DNA of 64,000 nucleotides from Zoogloea sp. (GCA_016720685.1 JADKKC010000006.1:1-64000), one strand, 5' to 3'; positions 16,170 through 25,907 are shown, counted from the first letter of the stretch. Made by a program: numbers and translations. Notes: generated by a model from the letters alone, not told the origin.

Positions 16170-17090
16170 ATGACGCTTACCGATCTTCGCTATCTCGTTG
16201 CGCTTGCCCGCGAGCGGCATTTTGGCCACGCGGCGGAACGCTGCAATGTCAGCCAGCCGACCCTCTCGGTCGCCATCAAGAAGCTCGAGGAGGAGCTGGC
16301 GGTCACGCTGTTCGAACGCAGCGCGGCCGACGTCAAGATCACCGACATCGGCGCCCGCATTGTTTCCCAGGCCGAAAAGGTACTGCTCGAAGCCGGCCAG
16401 ATCAAGGAGCTCGCCACCGCCGGCCGCGACCCGCTGTCGGGCCCGCTCAAGCTCGGCGTGATCTACACCATCGGGCCCTACCTGCTGCCGCACCTGATCC
16501 CGCGGGTGCATGCCGCGGCGCCGTCGATGCCGCTGCTGATCCAGGAAAACTACACCGCCCGCCTGGCCGAATCGCTCAAGCGCGGCGACCTCGACGTGAT
16601 CGTCATCGCGCTGCCCTTCGAGGAGCCCGGCATCGTCACTCAGGCGGTGTACGACGAGCCCTTCCGGGTGCTGTTGCCCGCCGGCCACCCGTGGGAGCAG
16701 GACGAGGCGATTCCCGCCAGCCGCCTGGCCGACGCGCCGCTGCTCCTGCTGGGGGCCGGCAACTGTTTTCGTGACCAGGTGCTGGAAGTCTGCCCCATGT
16801 GCCGCCCCGGCGAGGGCCTGCAGCGCACGCTGGAAGGCAGCTCGCTGGAAACCATCCGCCACATGGTGGCCACCGGCGCCGGCATCACCGTGCTGCCCAG
16901 CGCCGCGGCGGCGCCGATGTCGGGCAGCAACTCGCTGCTTGCCGTGCGGCCCTTCGAGGCGCCTGAACCCTTCCGTCGCATCGCGCTGGCCTGGCGCGTC
17001 ACCTATCCGCGGAGCGGCGCCATCGACGTGATCCGCTCGGCGATTCTCGCCAGCCCGCTGCAGGGCGTGAAGCCCATCAATCCCCGCTGA
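16170..17090 (+). CDS. oxyR: Hydrogen peroxide-sensing transcription regulator OxyR
   Basis: A 306-residue LysR-type regulator. The N-terminal winged helix (residues 1-60, LAREREFGHAA-like HFGHAAERCNVSQPTLS) is followed by a substrate-binding-type domain. The two redox cysteines that form the peroxide-induced disulfide are present at residues 199 and 208 (GNCFRDQVLEVC), the same numbers as in E. coli OxyR, which makes the assignment firm. It is divergent from the Do protease gene and its 3' end overlaps the convergent 5-formyl-THF cyclo-ligase gene by 14 bases. OxyR usually controls catalase, peroxiredoxin and Dps genes and represses its own transcription; none of those targets lies in the window. 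Confidence 0.96.
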   Translation: MTLTDLRYLVALARERHFGHAAERCNVSQPTLSVAIKKLEEELAVTLFERSAADVKITDIGARIVSQAEKVLLEAGQIKELATAGRDPLSGPLKLGVIYTIGPYLLPHLIPRVHAAAPSMPLLIQENYTARLAESLKRGDLDVIVIALPFEEPGIVTQAVYDEPFRVLLPAGHPWEQDEAIPASRLADAPLLLLGAGNCFRDQVLEVCPMCRPGEGLQRTLEGSSLETIRHMVATGAGITVLPSAAAAPMSGSNSLLAVRPFEAPEPFRRIALAWRVTYPRSGAIDVIRSAILASPLQGVKPINPR

Positions 17091-17727
17091 GTGTGCCGAC
17101 GGCCTGCGCGGCCTTGTGCGCGCCGGCCTCGGTGACGATCCAGCTCATCGGATGGTCGTGGGGCTGGGGCCAGGTGGTGTCTGCCCGGGCCAGCTCGAAA
17201 GCGACCCCGACGGTGAGTGGCGCCGGATCGAGCGCTGCCAGCGTGCGGTCGAAATAGCCGCCGCCGTAGCCCAGCCGAAAACCCGCCGCGTCGAAGACAT
17301 TGAGCGGAACGAGGATGAGATCCGGTTCGAGGGCTTCGGCGCCGGTCGGTACCGGAATCCCGTGGTGGTCGGTCTCCATCGCCGCGCCGGGTTGCCAGCG
17401 CAGGAATTCCATCGCTTGCCCCGGCTTGCGCACGATCGGCAGCGCCGCCCGACGCGCCGGATCGGTGGCCAGCCAGCGGTGCGCCCAGGGCACCAGGTCC
17501 ACCTCGCCGCGCCACGGCCAGCAGAAAGCGATCCGGGCGGGCGCCAGGTGGCCGAGGAGCGTGTCGAGATGGGTTTCGATGCGCGCCGTCAGGGCCCGGC
17601 GCAAGGCTTCCGGCAGGGCCTCGCGGGCGGCGATGCCGGCATTGCGGAGTTTTTTTCGCGCTGCAGCAATATCGGCCTCTGATTTGGCTCGGGCGGGGGC
17701 TTCAGGAAAGGGGAAGGACGAGGTCAC
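17077..17727 (-). CDS. 5-formyltetrahydrofolate cyclo-ligase
   Basis: Converts 5-formyl-THF to 5,10-methenyl-THF using ATP, recycling a dead-end folate. The protein keeps the phosphate/ATP segment AEADIAAARKKLR-like basic N-terminus, the central folate pocket and the family signature GFRLGYGGGYFDRTLA. I chose the GTG at 17727 (216 residues) because GGAG stands nine bases before it; an ATG at 17748 would add seven residues but has no ribosome-binding site. The start lies only about 40 bases from that of the divergent slt gene, so the promoters must be tightly packed. Confidence 0.9.
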   Translation of the reverse strand: MTSSFPFPEAPARAKSEADIAAARKKLRNAGIAAREALPEALRRALTARIETHLDTLLGHLAPARIAFCWPWRGEVDLVPWAHRWLATDPARRAALPIVRKPGQAMEFLRWQPGAAMETDHHGIPVPTGAEALEPDLILVPLNVFDAAGFRLGYGGGYFDRTLAALDPAPLTVGVAFELARADTTWPQPHDHPMSWIVTEAGAHKAAQAVGTLSGD

Positions 17728-17767
17728 TGTGCTATTCTCCGGCGGCATTTTGGCGGGACGTAGAGCA

Positions 17768-19735
17768 ATGAAGAATAGCGCGTGGGCCGTTCTGGCGGCA
17801 GTGTTGTGGATGGCCATGCCTGCCGGCGGTGACCCCGGCGACGAGCGGATCCTGCTGGCAAAGGACGCGGCGCGAACGGGCGACCGGAACAGGCTTGCCC
17901 TGAATGCGCCGCCCACCGGCCACGTCCTCGACCCCTATCCCGAATACTGGGCCTTGTCGAACCAGCTCGCCCGTGCCGGCGATGTGGATTTCGAGCGCAT
18001 CCGCGATTTTTTGCAGCGCAACGCCGGCAGCTGGGCGGCCGAGAAACTGCGTTCCGAATGGCTGCGCAACCTGGGCAAGCGCGGCGAGTTCGGCCCGCTG
18101 CTGGCCGAATACCCCAAGCTCGAACAGCCCGAGCAGGACATCAAGTGTTACCACTACCAGGCGCGCCTCTACAGCGGCGATCCGGCCCTGCTTGAAGAAG
18201 TCCGCCCGCTCTGGTTCTCGCTGGTCGACACGCCGGCAAGCTGCATCCCGGTGCTGCAGGCACTGGTCAGCGAGGGGCTGATCAGCCCCGATGAAACCTG
18301 GGGGCGCGTGCGCCGCCTGATGGAAGCCAAGCGCAACGCAGGCGCCCGCGCCGTGGCCAACTGGCTGCCGGCGGATCAGCAGCCCGCTCCGTCTGACCTC
18401 GACAAGGCCGCGGCCAACCCGTCCACCTGGCTGGACCGCATGCCCGCCAACTTTGCGGCCAGCCGCCAGGGCCGCGAACTGGTCCTGGTTGCCCTGGCCC
18501 GCCTGGCCCGCGATGACCCGCAGGGCGCCTACGCGCGCTACCTCGGCCTCAACGAGCGCTTGCCGGCCCCCGATCGCAGCTACGCCCTTGGCCAGATTGC
18601 GTGGCAGGCCGCCACCAAGCTGATGCCCGATGCCAACGCCTGGTTCAGGGCTGTCGGCGATACGCCCATGTCCGAAGAACAGGCCGCCTGGCGCGTGCGC
18701 GCGGCCCTGCGCGCCGGCGACTGGAAAACCGTCAAGGCAGCGGTCGAGGCCATGCCTGCCGAGCTGCGCAACCAGCCCGACTGGACCTACTGGCTCGGCC
18801 GTGCGGAGGCCGCCCTGGGCAACCGCGAGGTTTCGCGCAAGGCCTTCGAGCGCATCGCCGGTCACCCCACTTTCTACAGCATCCTGGCTGACGAGGAGCT
18901 TGGCCGCACTTTCACGCTGCCCAAGAAAGCCCGCGCCATCAGCTCCGACGAATTCGAGCAGACCCGCCAGGCGCCCGGCATCCAGCGCGCCCTGGCGCTG
19001 TTTCGCCTCGACATGCGCACCGAAGCCGCCCGCGAGTGGAACTGGACGATGCGCAACCAGGACGACCGCTTTCTCATCGCCGCCGCCCAGCTTGCCCAGC
19101 AGCTCGGCGTTTACGACCGGGCCATCAATGCGGCCGACCGCACCCGCAGCGAACACGACTACAGCCTGCGCTATCTGGCGCCCTACCGCGACCGCATCGA
19201 ACCCAATGCCCGCCAGCGCGATCTCGACACCGGCTGGGTGTACGGCCTGATGCGCCAGGAGAGCCGCTTCGTCACCGCGGCCCGCTCCGGCGTGGGGGCC
19301 CAGGGGCTGATGCAGATCATGCCCGCCACCGGCCAGTGGGTAGCCGGCAAGCTCGGCATGAAGGGCTACAACGTCGGCTGGCTGCAGGATCCGGACACCA
19401 ACGTCATGCTCGGCACCACCTACATGCGCATGGTGCTCGAAGGCCTCGACAACCATCCGGTACTGGCCTCGGCCGCCTACAACGCCGGCCCCGGCCGGGC
19501 CAAACGCTGGAAGGACGTGAAGCCCCTCGAGGGCGCGATCTACGCCGAAAGCATTCCCTTCGGTGAAACCCGCGATTACGTGAAAAAGGTGATGGCCAAC
19601 TCCATCGTTTATACCGCGCTGCTCGATGGCCGGGCGCCCTCGCTGAAGGCGCGCCTGGGCACAATCTCTGCCAGCGACGGCAGCACCACCGGGCTGGGCA
19701 GTCCCGCTCCCGGCGCCGGGCTGGGCGACGAATGA
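17768..19735 (+). CDS. slt: Soluble lytic murein transglycosylase (Slt70 type)
   Basis: Periplasmic enzyme that cleaves glycan strands to 1,6-anhydro-muropeptides during wall turnover. The 655-residue protein has a signal peptide, a long alpha-superhelical U-ring (about residues 30-450) and a C-terminal lysozyme-like SLT domain with the catalytic glutamate in LMRQESRF, the GVGAQGLMQIMPATG motif and the SAAYNAGPGRAKRW motif. The size matches Slt70 (about 645). The frame is open far upstream, but the ATG at 17768 is the one that opens the signal peptide. It is the first of several plus-strand genes and faces away from the cyclo-ligase gene. Confidence 0.94.
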   Translation: MKNSAWAVLAAVLWMAMPAGGDPGDERILLAKDAARTGDRNRLALNAPPTGHVLDPYPEYWALSNQLARAGDVDFERIRDFLQRNAGSWAAEKLRSEWLRNLGKRGEFGPLLAEYPKLEQPEQDIKCYHYQARLYSGDPALLEEVRPLWFSLVDTPASCIPVLQALVSEGLISPDETWGRVRRLMEAKRNAGARAVANWLPADQQPAPSDLDKAAANPSTWLDRMPANFAASRQGRELVLVALARLARDDPQGAYARYLGLNERLPAPDRSYALGQIAWQAATKLMPDANAWFRAVGDTPMSEEQAAWRVRAALRAGDWKTVKAAVEAMPAELRNQPDWTYWLGRAEAALGNREVSRKAFERIAGHPTFYSILADEELGRTFTLPKKARAISSDEFEQTRQAPGIQRALALFRLDMRTEAAREWNWTMRNQDDRFLIAAAQLAQQLGVYDRAINAADRTRSEHDYSLRYLAPYRDRIEPNARQRDLDTGWVYGLMRQESRFVTAARSGVGAQGLMQIMPATGQWVAGKLGMKGYNVGWLQDPDTNVMLGTTYMRMVLEGLDNHPVLASAAYNAGPGRAKRWKDVKPLEGAIYAESIPFGETRDYVKKVMANSIVYTALLDGRAPSLKARLGTISASDGSTTGLGSPAPGAGLGDE

Positions 19736-19871
19736 TTTTTCGGGGGCGCGATCCGTTCGCCCCCGGCAGCGCAGCATCTGCGGATTTCTTCGTAACAGCC
19801 GGGCCGGGCGGGAATTCCCGGTGGCCGCGACGATCAATACGTCATAGCTCGCACCTCACCGGAGATTCGCC

Positions 19872-20828
19872 ATGACATCACCCCGCAAAATCCTCATCGT
19901 CGGCGGTAGCGGTTTCGTCGGCACGGCCGTTGCCGGCCGGCTGGCCCGTGACGGGGTCACCCTTGTCGTGCCAACCCGCCGCCGCGATCGCGTGCGCCAC
20001 CTTTTGCCACTGCCCACCGTCGAACTGGTCGAGGCCGACGTCTTCGACCCGGCCACGCTGGATCGCCTGATGACGGGTGTCGACGCCGTCGTCAGCCTCG
20101 TCGGCGTGCTGCATTCCCGTTCCGGATCGCCCTACGGCCCGGATTTCGCACGGGCTCACGTCGAACTGCCGACCCGCCTCGTCGCCGCTGCGCGCAAGGC
20201 CGGAGTGCATCGCATCGTGCACGTGAGCGCCCTGGGTGCCGATGCCGCAGGCCCGTCGGAATACCAGCGCTCCAAGGCCGCCGGTGAGGCCGCAATCCGT
20301 GCCGCGGCGCCCGACGTGGAATGGACGATCCTGCGCCCCTCGGTGATCTTCGGGCCGGGTGACAGCTTTCTCAATCTCTTTGCCGGGCTGCTCAAGCGCT
20401 TCCCCGTCATGCCGCTGGGCGGTGCCCGGGCGCGCTTTCAGCCGGTTTACGTGGCTGACGTGGCCGACATCGTTGCCGAAGCCCTGACCCGCGGCGATGC
20501 CGCCGGCCAGGTTTTCGAGGTGGCCGGCCCGCAGGTCTACACGCTTGGACAACTGGTCGAATACGTCGGCGACATCACCGGCCATCGGCGCCCGGTGGTG
20601 CCGCTGCCCGAAGGCCTGGCCATGCTCCAGGCCGGCGTGCTCGAATGCCTGCCCGGCCCGCTGATGAGCCGCGACAACGTGCGCTCGATGCGCGTCGACA
20701 ACCTTGCCACCGGCGCACCCCAGCCCTGGGGCCGCGAACCGACGTCCCTCGAAACCATTGCGCCGGCCTATTTGGGCTCGGCCAACAAGCGCGCCCGTTT
20801 TGCCGCGTGGCAACTCCGTCGAGAGTAA
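19872..20828 (+). CDS. Complex I NDUFA9-type NAD(P)-dependent epimerase/dehydratase
   Basis: A 318-residue atypical short-chain dehydrogenase with the Rossmann motif [12 protein letters not shown] at residues 11-22 and YQRSK in the position of the catalytic YxxxK. It matches the bacterial relatives of the mitochondrial complex I subunit NDUFA9, which bind NADPH and are often found in proteobacterial genomes apart from the nuo genes. The substrate is not known. CCGGAGATTCGCC precedes the ATG. The next gene (cca) starts two bases after its stop, so the two are co-transcribed. Confidence 0.85.
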   Translation: MTSPRKILIVGGSGFVGTAVAGRLARDGVTLVVPTRRRDRVRHLLPLPTVELVEADVFDPATLDRLMTGVDAVVSLVGVLHSRSGSPYGPDFARAHVELPTRLVAAARKAGVHRIVHVSALGADAAGPSEYQRSKAAGEAAIRAAAPDVEWTILRPSVIFGPGDSFLNLFAGLLKRFPVMPLGGARARFQPVYVADVADIVAEALTRGDAAGQVFEVAGPQVYTLGQLVEYVGDITGHRRPVVPLPEGLAMLQAGVLECLPGPLMSRDNVRSMRVDNLATGAPQPWGREPTSLETIAPAYLGSANKRARFAAWQLRRE

Positions 20829-20830
20829 AG

Positions 20831-22075
20831 ATGAAGATTTACTGCGTTGGCGGTGCGATCCGCGACGAACTCCTTGGCCTGCCGGTCAAGGATCACGACT
20901 GGGTGGTGGTGGGTGCGACCCCGGAAATGCTGCTGGCCCAGGGCTACAAGCCGGTCGGCAAGGATTTCCCGGTCTTCCTCCACCCGCGCACCCAAGAGGA
21001 ATACGCGCTGGCCCGCACCGAGCGCAAGACGGCGCCGGGCTACGCCGGCTTCGTTTTTCACACCGATCCGGCCGTGACACTCGAAGAAGACCTGGCGCGC
21101 CGCGACCTCACCATCAACGCCATCGCCCGCGATGCCGAGGGCGCGCTGGCCGACCCCTACGGCGGACGGCGCGATCTGGCCGAACGGATTTTCCGCCATG
21201 TCAGCCCGGCCTTTGCCGAAGATCCGGTGCGCATCCTGCGTCTGGCACGCTTTGCGGCGCGCTTTGCCGATTTTTCGGTGGCGCCGGAAACCCTCGCGCT
21301 GATGCGCGACATGGTGGCGGCCGGCGAGGTGGATGCGCTGGTGGCCGAGCGGGTGTGGCAGGAAATCGCCCGTGGCCTGATGGAAGCCCGGCCGTCCCGG
21401 ATGATCGAGGTGCTGCGCGATTGCGGCGCGCTGGCCCGCCTGCTGCCCGAGGTCGATCGCCTGTTTGGCGTGCCCCAGCCGGCCGCCCACCACCCCGAGG
21501 TCGACACCGGCGCGCACCTGCTGCTGGTGCTCGACGAGGCCGCGGCCACGGGCCAGCCGCTGGCGGTGCGCTTCGCCTGTTTGCTCCACGATCTTGGCAA
21601 GGGCGCAACGCCGCCCGACATGCTGCCCCACCATTACGGCCACGAGGCCGCCAGCGAGGTGCTGGCCCGCGAGGTGTGCGAACGTTTCAAGTGCCCGGCC
21701 GACTGTCGCGACCTGGCCCTGATGGTGGCCCGTGAGCACGGCATCGTGCATCAGGCGCTGGTGCTGCGCGCCGCGACGGCGGTCAAGCTCGTCGAACGCT
21801 GCGACGGCCTGCGCCGCCCGGAACGCTTCGCCGCGCTGCTCGATGCCTGCGCCTGCGATTTTCACGGGCGTGAAGGCTACGCCGGGCGCGCCTATCCCCA
21901 GCGCGAACGCCTGCTCGCCGTGCTGGCCGCGGTGCGCGGCGTGGATGCCGGCGCGATCGCCCGGCGTCTCGCGGACAAATCACGGATTCCCGCCGAAGTG
22001 CACGCCGCCCGTGTCGCAGCGGTCAAAACCCTTGGTCTGGCCGCCGACACCGACGACACGATTTGTGACACTTAG
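20831..22075 (+). CDS. cca: CCA tRNA nucleotidyltransferase (multifunctional Cca)
   Basis: Adds or repairs the 3'-CCA end of tRNA. The 414-residue protein has the class II polymerase head ([19 protein letters not shown] with the metal-binding DHD), the [12 protein letters not shown] motif, and a C-terminal HD phosphohydrolase domain (CLLHDLGKG), the arrangement of E. coli Cca with added phosphatase/2',3'-cyclic phosphodiesterase activity. I chose the ATG at 20831 at the start of the conserved MKIYCVGGA sequence, two bases after the epimerase stop and with AAAG before it. Confidence 0.96.
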   Translation: MKIYCVGGAIRDELLGLPVKDHDWVVVGATPEMLLAQGYKPVGKDFPVFLHPRTQEEYALARTERKTAPGYAGFVFHTDPAVTLEEDLARRDLTINAIARDAEGALADPYGGRRDLAERIFRHVSPAFAEDPVRILRLARFAARFADFSVAPETLALMRDMVAAGEVDALVAERVWQEIARGLMEARPSRMIEVLRDCGALARLLPEVDRLFGVPQPAAHHPEVDTGAHLLLVLDEAAATGQPLAVRFACLLHDLGKGATPPDMLPHHYGHEAASEVLAREVCERFKCPADCRDLALMVAREHGIVHQALVLRAATAVKLVERCDGLRRPERFAALLDACACDFHGREGYAGRAYPQRERLLAVLAAVRGVDAGAIARRLADKSRIPAEVHAARVAAVKTLGLAADTDDTICDT

Positions 22076-22129
22076 TTCTCCGGCGCGTGCCAGAAATCCC
22101 GCATCCGGCTCACCGGGAGGCGGCCTACA

Positions 22130-24178
22130 ATGCCGCCAGCCATGCCAGCGACCCGCCAGTTTCCTTACTTTTTCCCGTTGATCCGGCGGTTCGCCGCGCT
22201 TGTGCTTGTTGCCGGCGCAGCCTCCACGGCTCACGCCACCCAGCCGATTCCGGCCTTCGCCGAGGTCAAGGCCGGGGCGAAGCCCTCGGTGGCCGTCCTG
22301 CTCGCCCGCGACGGCACGCCGCTGGCCGAGCGGCGCATCGACACGCGCGTGCGCCGCCTCGAATGGGTCGGGCTGTCCAGCCTCTCTCCCTCCCTCAAGG
22401 AGGCCCTGCTGGCGGCCGAGGACAAACGCTTCTTCGAACATTCCGGGGTGGACTGGCGGGCCTTCGCCGGCTCGCTGTGGCACAACCTCTGGTACGACCG
22501 GAAGCGGGGTGCCTCCACCCTGTCCATGCAGCTGGCGGGACTCCTCGACCCGGAGCTGGCCCTCGGCTATGCCGGCACGCCGCGCCGCTCCATTGGCCAG
22601 AAATGGGATCAGGCCCTCGCCGCCCAGGCTCTCGAAGCCCGCTGGACCAAGGAGCAGATCCTCGAGGCCTACCTCAACCTGGTGCCTTTTCGCGGTGACC
22701 TGCAAGGCGTGCATGCCGCATCCCGGGCCTTTTTCGGCAAGTCACCAACCGAAATCGGCAGGCCGGAGGCGCTGGTTCTTGCGGTGCTGCTGCGCGGCCC
22801 CAACGCCCGGGCCGAGACGGTGGCGCGCCGCGCCTGCGTGCTGGCCGAACGAATCGGGGCACCGTCGGCCTGCGGGCCGGCCCAGCGCCTCGCCGACACC
22901 AGCCTTGATCGCCAGCAGCTCGGCCCGCGCTGGGATCTCGCCCCCCACACCGCCCGTCATCTGCTGCAGCACGCCGGCGAACGCCTCGTCACGACCTTCG
23001 ACGCGGATGTCCAGCGACTTGTTCTGCAGGCGGTGCGCCGGCTCGGCAGCGGCGAGGCCGCCGCGGTGGTCGTCGATAACGCCAGCGGCGACGTGCTCGC
23101 CTATGTGGGCGCGCCGGAAGCCGCCTTGCCGGACCAGGCTGTCCTGCTGCGCAGCGCCGGCAACCTGCTGCTGCCCTTTGCCTACGGCGTGGCGCTGGAG
23201 CGTCGCCAGCTGACGGCTGCCAGCCTGCTCGAAGAATCGCTGGCCAATCACGCGCCGACCCAGCCGGACGACCGGATGTGGGTGAGCGTCCGGCGGGCGC
23301 TGACCGAGAGCCTCACCGAACCGGCCCAGGCCGTGTTGCGGATGGCCGGCGAGCAACTGCCCGAGCGCCTGCGCCAGGCCGACGTGGACATGGCCCGTGG
23401 TGGCGGGGCGGACGTGGGCCTGGTACAGCTCGCCGGCCTTTACCGCAGCCTCGCCAGCGGCGGCCAGTGGCTGGCACCGCGCCTTGTCGCAGGGCCGGAG
23501 CGTACGCCCCGCCGTGTGCTGCGGGCCGAGGCCGGCTTCATTGTCGGCGACATGCTGGCCGAACCCGATGCCGACGGCAATCCGCAGGCGTTCGCCTTTC
23601 GCCAATACGTACCCGACGGGCGCGAGGCGCTGCTGATCGGCTTCTCCGACCGTTTCAGCATTGCGCTGTGGGCCGCGGGCAACCGTGGCATGCCGGCCCA
23701 GGCCGGCGCTGCCTGGCATGAGATCCTGCGCGGCCTGCACCGCAGCCAGCCCCCGCTCAGGCTGCCGCCGCCGCCGGGTCTGGTGTCCAGCCTCGTGGTC
23801 TTCGAGCCACCTGTCGAAAGCGCCCGCCGCGAGTGGTTCATCCGTGGCACCGAGCTTGAGCGGGTGATGGTGCCGCGCAGCCTCCCGCGCATCGCCTATC
23901 CTGCCAGCGGCACGATCGTGGACGGGATGGCCCTGGCCGACGACAGCAATTTCCGGATTCATTTCGAAGCGCTGCGCACCGCGCCCGGCGCCTGGTGGCG
24001 GCTCAATGGCGAGCGCATCGGCAACGGCGGAAGCTCGAGCTTGGCGAGCCGGACGGCATGGCGTCCGGTGGCTGGCCGCCATGTGCTCGATCTCATGTCG
24101 GCCGAGGGGCAGGTTCTCGACAGCGTGACCTTCGCGGTGCGCGCGCCGGTCGACGACTCACAGCCAGCGGATCGCTAG
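22130..24178 (+). CDS. PBP1C-like glycosyltransferase with degenerate transpeptidase domain
   Basis: A 682-residue protein with the plan of penicillin-binding protein 1C: signal/anchor, GT51 glycosyltransferase (AAEDKRFFEH at 95-104, RGASTLSMQLAG at 126-137, LNLVPFRGDLQGVHAASR), transpeptidase-like domain, and the BiPBP_C beta domain at the end. The glycosyltransferase motifs are intact, so it should polymerise lipid II. The transpeptidase is not: the place of the GSTLKPF motif reads SAGNLLLPF (residues 342-350), so the nucleophile serine is asparagine and the lysine leucine, and the KTGT box is missing from the segment before FSIALWAAG. PBP1C proteins are normally about 770 residues. The partner alpha-2-macroglobulin gene often next to pbpC is absent. 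GGGAGG stands nine bases before the ATG. Confidence 0.87.
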   Translation: MPPAMPATRQFPYFFPLIRRFAALVLVAGAASTAHATQPIPAFAEVKAGAKPSVAVLLARDGTPLAERRIDTRVRRLEWVGLSSLSPSLKEALLAAEDKRFFEHSGVDWRAFAGSLWHNLWYDRKRGASTLSMQLAGLLDPELALGYAGTPRRSIGQKWDQALAAQALEARWTKEQILEAYLNLVPFRGDLQGVHAASRAFFGKSPTEIGRPEALVLAVLLRGPNARAETVARRACVLAERIGAPSACGPAQRLADTSLDRQQLGPRWDLAPHTARHLLQHAGERLVTTFDADVQRLVLQAVRRLGSGEAAAVVVDNASGDVLAYVGAPEAALPDQAVLLRSAGNLLLPFAYGVALERRQLTAASLLEESLANHAPTQPDDRMWVSVRRALTESLTEPAQAVLRMAGEQLPERLRQADVDMARGGGADVGLVQLAGLYRSLASGGQWLAPRLVAGPERTPRRVLRAEAGFIVGDMLAEPDADGNPQAFAFRQYVPDGREALLIGFSDRFSIALWAAGNRGMPAQAGAAWHEILRGLHRSQPPLRLPPPPGLVSSLVVFEPPVESARREWFIRGTELERVMVPRSLPRIAYPASGTIVDGMALADDSNFRIHFEALRTAPGAWWRLNGERIGNGGSSSLASRTAWRPVAGRHVLDLMSAEGQVLDSVTFAVRAPVDDSQPADR

Positions 24179-24355
24179 CCCCACCAACAAGGACAGCAGC
24201 AGGGTGCTGGTCAGCGGAATGTGGATGTGCCGCCCGAAAACATCGAAATGCAGGTCGCCGGGCAGGTGCCCGAGCCGCCAGCGCCGCAGCGACAGGCTCG
24301 AACCCAGCCCTGAAACCAGCGCCAGCACCACGATTGCCAGCAACCACTTGAGCAT
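24158..24355 (-). CDS. DUF2905 family small membrane protein
   Basis: A 65-residue protein with a hydrophobic helix at each end (LKWLLAIVVLALVSGL and STLLLSLLVGLAIRWL) and the family-typical middle RLGHLPGDLHFDVFGRHIHIP. DUF2905 proteins are small inner-membrane proteins of unknown function found widely in bacteria. It is convergent with the PBP1C-like gene and their 3' ends overlap by 21 bases. Confidence 0.85.
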   Translation of the reverse strand: MLKWLLAIVVLALVSGLGSSLSLRRWRLGHLPGDLHFDVFGRHIHIPLTSTLLLSLLVGLAIRWL

Positions 24356-24559
24356 CCGTCTTCACCTGCTGTTGTCAGAAAAATGGGATTTAACCCTATT
24401 TCGCCAGGCAGCGAAGCTCAGGGTGTCGGGTGCCCCGATATCGGGCTTGTCGGCGGTTGATTTCAGGTAGGGCTGGAGGCAAGCGTGTTTTAGCTTTCTT
24501 CCTTCGTCAGCCTGCTGTAAGTTCTGCGCCTACAACAAAACAATTATCAAGAACAGCCC

Positions 24560-24619
24560 ATGACCCTCCGCTCAGTTCCTGTGCGCAGCTCTGCCTCCCT
24601 CCGTGGAGTCTGCGCATGA
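24560..24619 (+). other. Possible 19-residue upstream reading frame coupled to hydrolase
   Basis: A short frame from an ATG to a TGA that overlaps the hydrolase ATG as ATGA. The peptide would read MTLRSVPVRSSASLRGVCA, arginine- and serine-rich with a single cysteine near the end. There is no good ribosome-binding site, so translation is unproven. If translated it would couple to, or tune, hydrolase expression. Confidence 0.25.
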
Positions 24620-25419
24620 ACAATTCCCGTTTCGGTGACCTGGAAGTCCTCTGCCATACGCCGGCTGGCGTTGCCCACGAAACCCCGCTGCTATTCATTC
24701 ACGGCGCTTATACCGGCGCCTGGTGCTGGGATGAGTGCTTCATGCCGTGGTTTGCCGAGCAGGGCTATTCCTGCTACGCCCTGTCTCTCTCTGGCCATGG
24801 TCGCAGCCGCGGGCGAGCCTACCTCGACAGCTTCTCGATTTCCGATTACGTGGATGATGTGGCGGAAGTGGTCGCCAAGCTGCCCACCGCGCCGGTGCTG
24901 ATCGGCCATTCGATGGGCGGCATGGTGGTGCAGAAGTACCTGGAGCGACATTCGGCCCCCGGCGTCGTGCTGATGTCGTCGGTGCCGCCACAAGGCCTGC
25001 TCGGTTCGGCCTTCGGTCTGGCCTTCGCCAAGCCCCACCTGCTCGGCGACCTGAACCGCATCATGGGTGGCGGCCGGCCGCAGATGGAAACCCTGCGCGA
25101 CGCGATGTTCCACGAAACCATGGAAATCGAGCGCCTGCAGCGTTACTACCACCTGTGTCAGCCCGAGTCGCACCGGGCCATCTGGGACATGTCGCTGTTC
25201 GACCTGCCGTCCATCTCGCGCATCCATCGTCCACCCCTGCTGGTGCTGGGCGCCGAGCACGATGTACTGATTCCGCCCGACCAGGTGCAGATGACGGCCC
25301 GGCGCTACGATGTCGAGGCCACGATCCTGCCCGAGCTCGGCCACGGCATGATGCTGGAGACGGACTGGCGCATCGCCGCCGATCCGATCCTGAGCTGGCT
25401 TCAAAGTGAAGGCTTGTAA
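24616..25419 (+). CDS. Alpha/beta-fold hydrolase
   Basis: A 267-residue alpha/beta hydrolase without a signal peptide. The oxyanion region (FIHGAYTGAWCWDE), the nucleophile elbow GHSMGG and the terminal histidine in ELGHGMMLE are all present, with a likely acid in GAEHDVLIP. The substrate cannot be deduced; esterases, lipases and ring-cleavage hydrolases share this pattern. GGAG lies just before the ATG. It stands alone between the DUF2905 gene and a small hypothetical gene. Confidence 0.88.
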   Translation: MNNSRFGDLEVLCHTPAGVAHETPLLFIHGAYTGAWCWDECFMPWFAEQGYSCYALSLSGHGRSRGRAYLDSFSISDYVDDVAEVVAKLPTAPVLIGHSMGGMVVQKYLERHSAPGVVLMSSVPPQGLLGSAFGLAFAKPHLLGDLNRIMGGGRPQMETLRDAMFHETMEIERLQRYYHLCQPESHRAIWDMSLFDLPSISRIHRPPLLVLGAEHDVLIPPDQVQMTARRYDVEATILPELGHGMMLETDWRIAADPILSWLQSEGL

Positions 25420-25623
25420 AACCCGCTCCAAAACCGGGTGCCCGTGAACTTCGTCATTGCGAACAGCGGGATGGTGGTCCATTGTTGAATCATGCGACCG
25501 GCCGCGGGCAACAACGGAAAGGGAACTTTCCGAGCCTTCAGCCGGGATTCCTTCAACCTTTGGGGGCCGCAGCCGTTAAGAACAACAAGGGGTTGTTTTC
25601 CTTGCCCCGGAACGGAGGCCGAA

Positions 25624-25842
25624 ATGGTGATCTGCATGAACATGGAAAGCGGCGAACGGAGTTACCTTGAGCCGGAAAGCGATATCGTCCCGGCATACGA
25701 TGACGAAGTCCTGAACGCCAACCTGTTGCCACCGGAGCTGGCTTTGGGCCTGCAGGAAATCCCGCTGGCGAGCCACGGACAGCATCCGGTGCCCACGGAC
25801 GTGGATGCCTTCCTGAGCGCGGTCTATCGCTTCCAGGAGTAA
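25624..25842 (+). CDS. Small conserved hypothetical acidic protein
   Basis: A 72-residue acidic protein with no membrane segment or signal. Its end (TDVDAFLSAVYRFQE) and middle (LLPPELALGLQEIP) look like an uncharacterised short family that I associate with Rhodocyclaceae and relatives, but I cannot name it. A strong GGAGG stands five bases before the ATG and a perfect terminator follows, so this is very probably a real monocistronic gene. No function is proposed. Confidence 0.65.
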   Translation: MVICMNMESGERSYLEPESDIVPAYDDEVLNANLLPPELALGLQEIPLASHGQHPVPTDVDAFLSAVYRFQE

Positions 25843-25872
25843 ATTTCCGCAAACAGGTTTTCTGAATGGCGC

Positions 25873-25907
25873 AAAAAGCTTGCCGGAGTGATCCGGCAAG
25901 CTTTTTT
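25873..25907. terminator. Bidirectional terminator
   Basis: AAAAAGCTTGCCGGA pairs perfectly with TCCGGCAAGCTTTTT around GTGA. The arms carry A and T runs at both outer ends, so it serves the plus-strand small gene and the convergent minus-strand methyltransferase gene. Confidence 0.93.

Noticed and set aside
19739..19767. CGGGGGCG/CGCCCCCG stem after slt as a terminator
   Set aside because: The T tract stands before the stem on the plus strand, and none follows on either strand in the required place.
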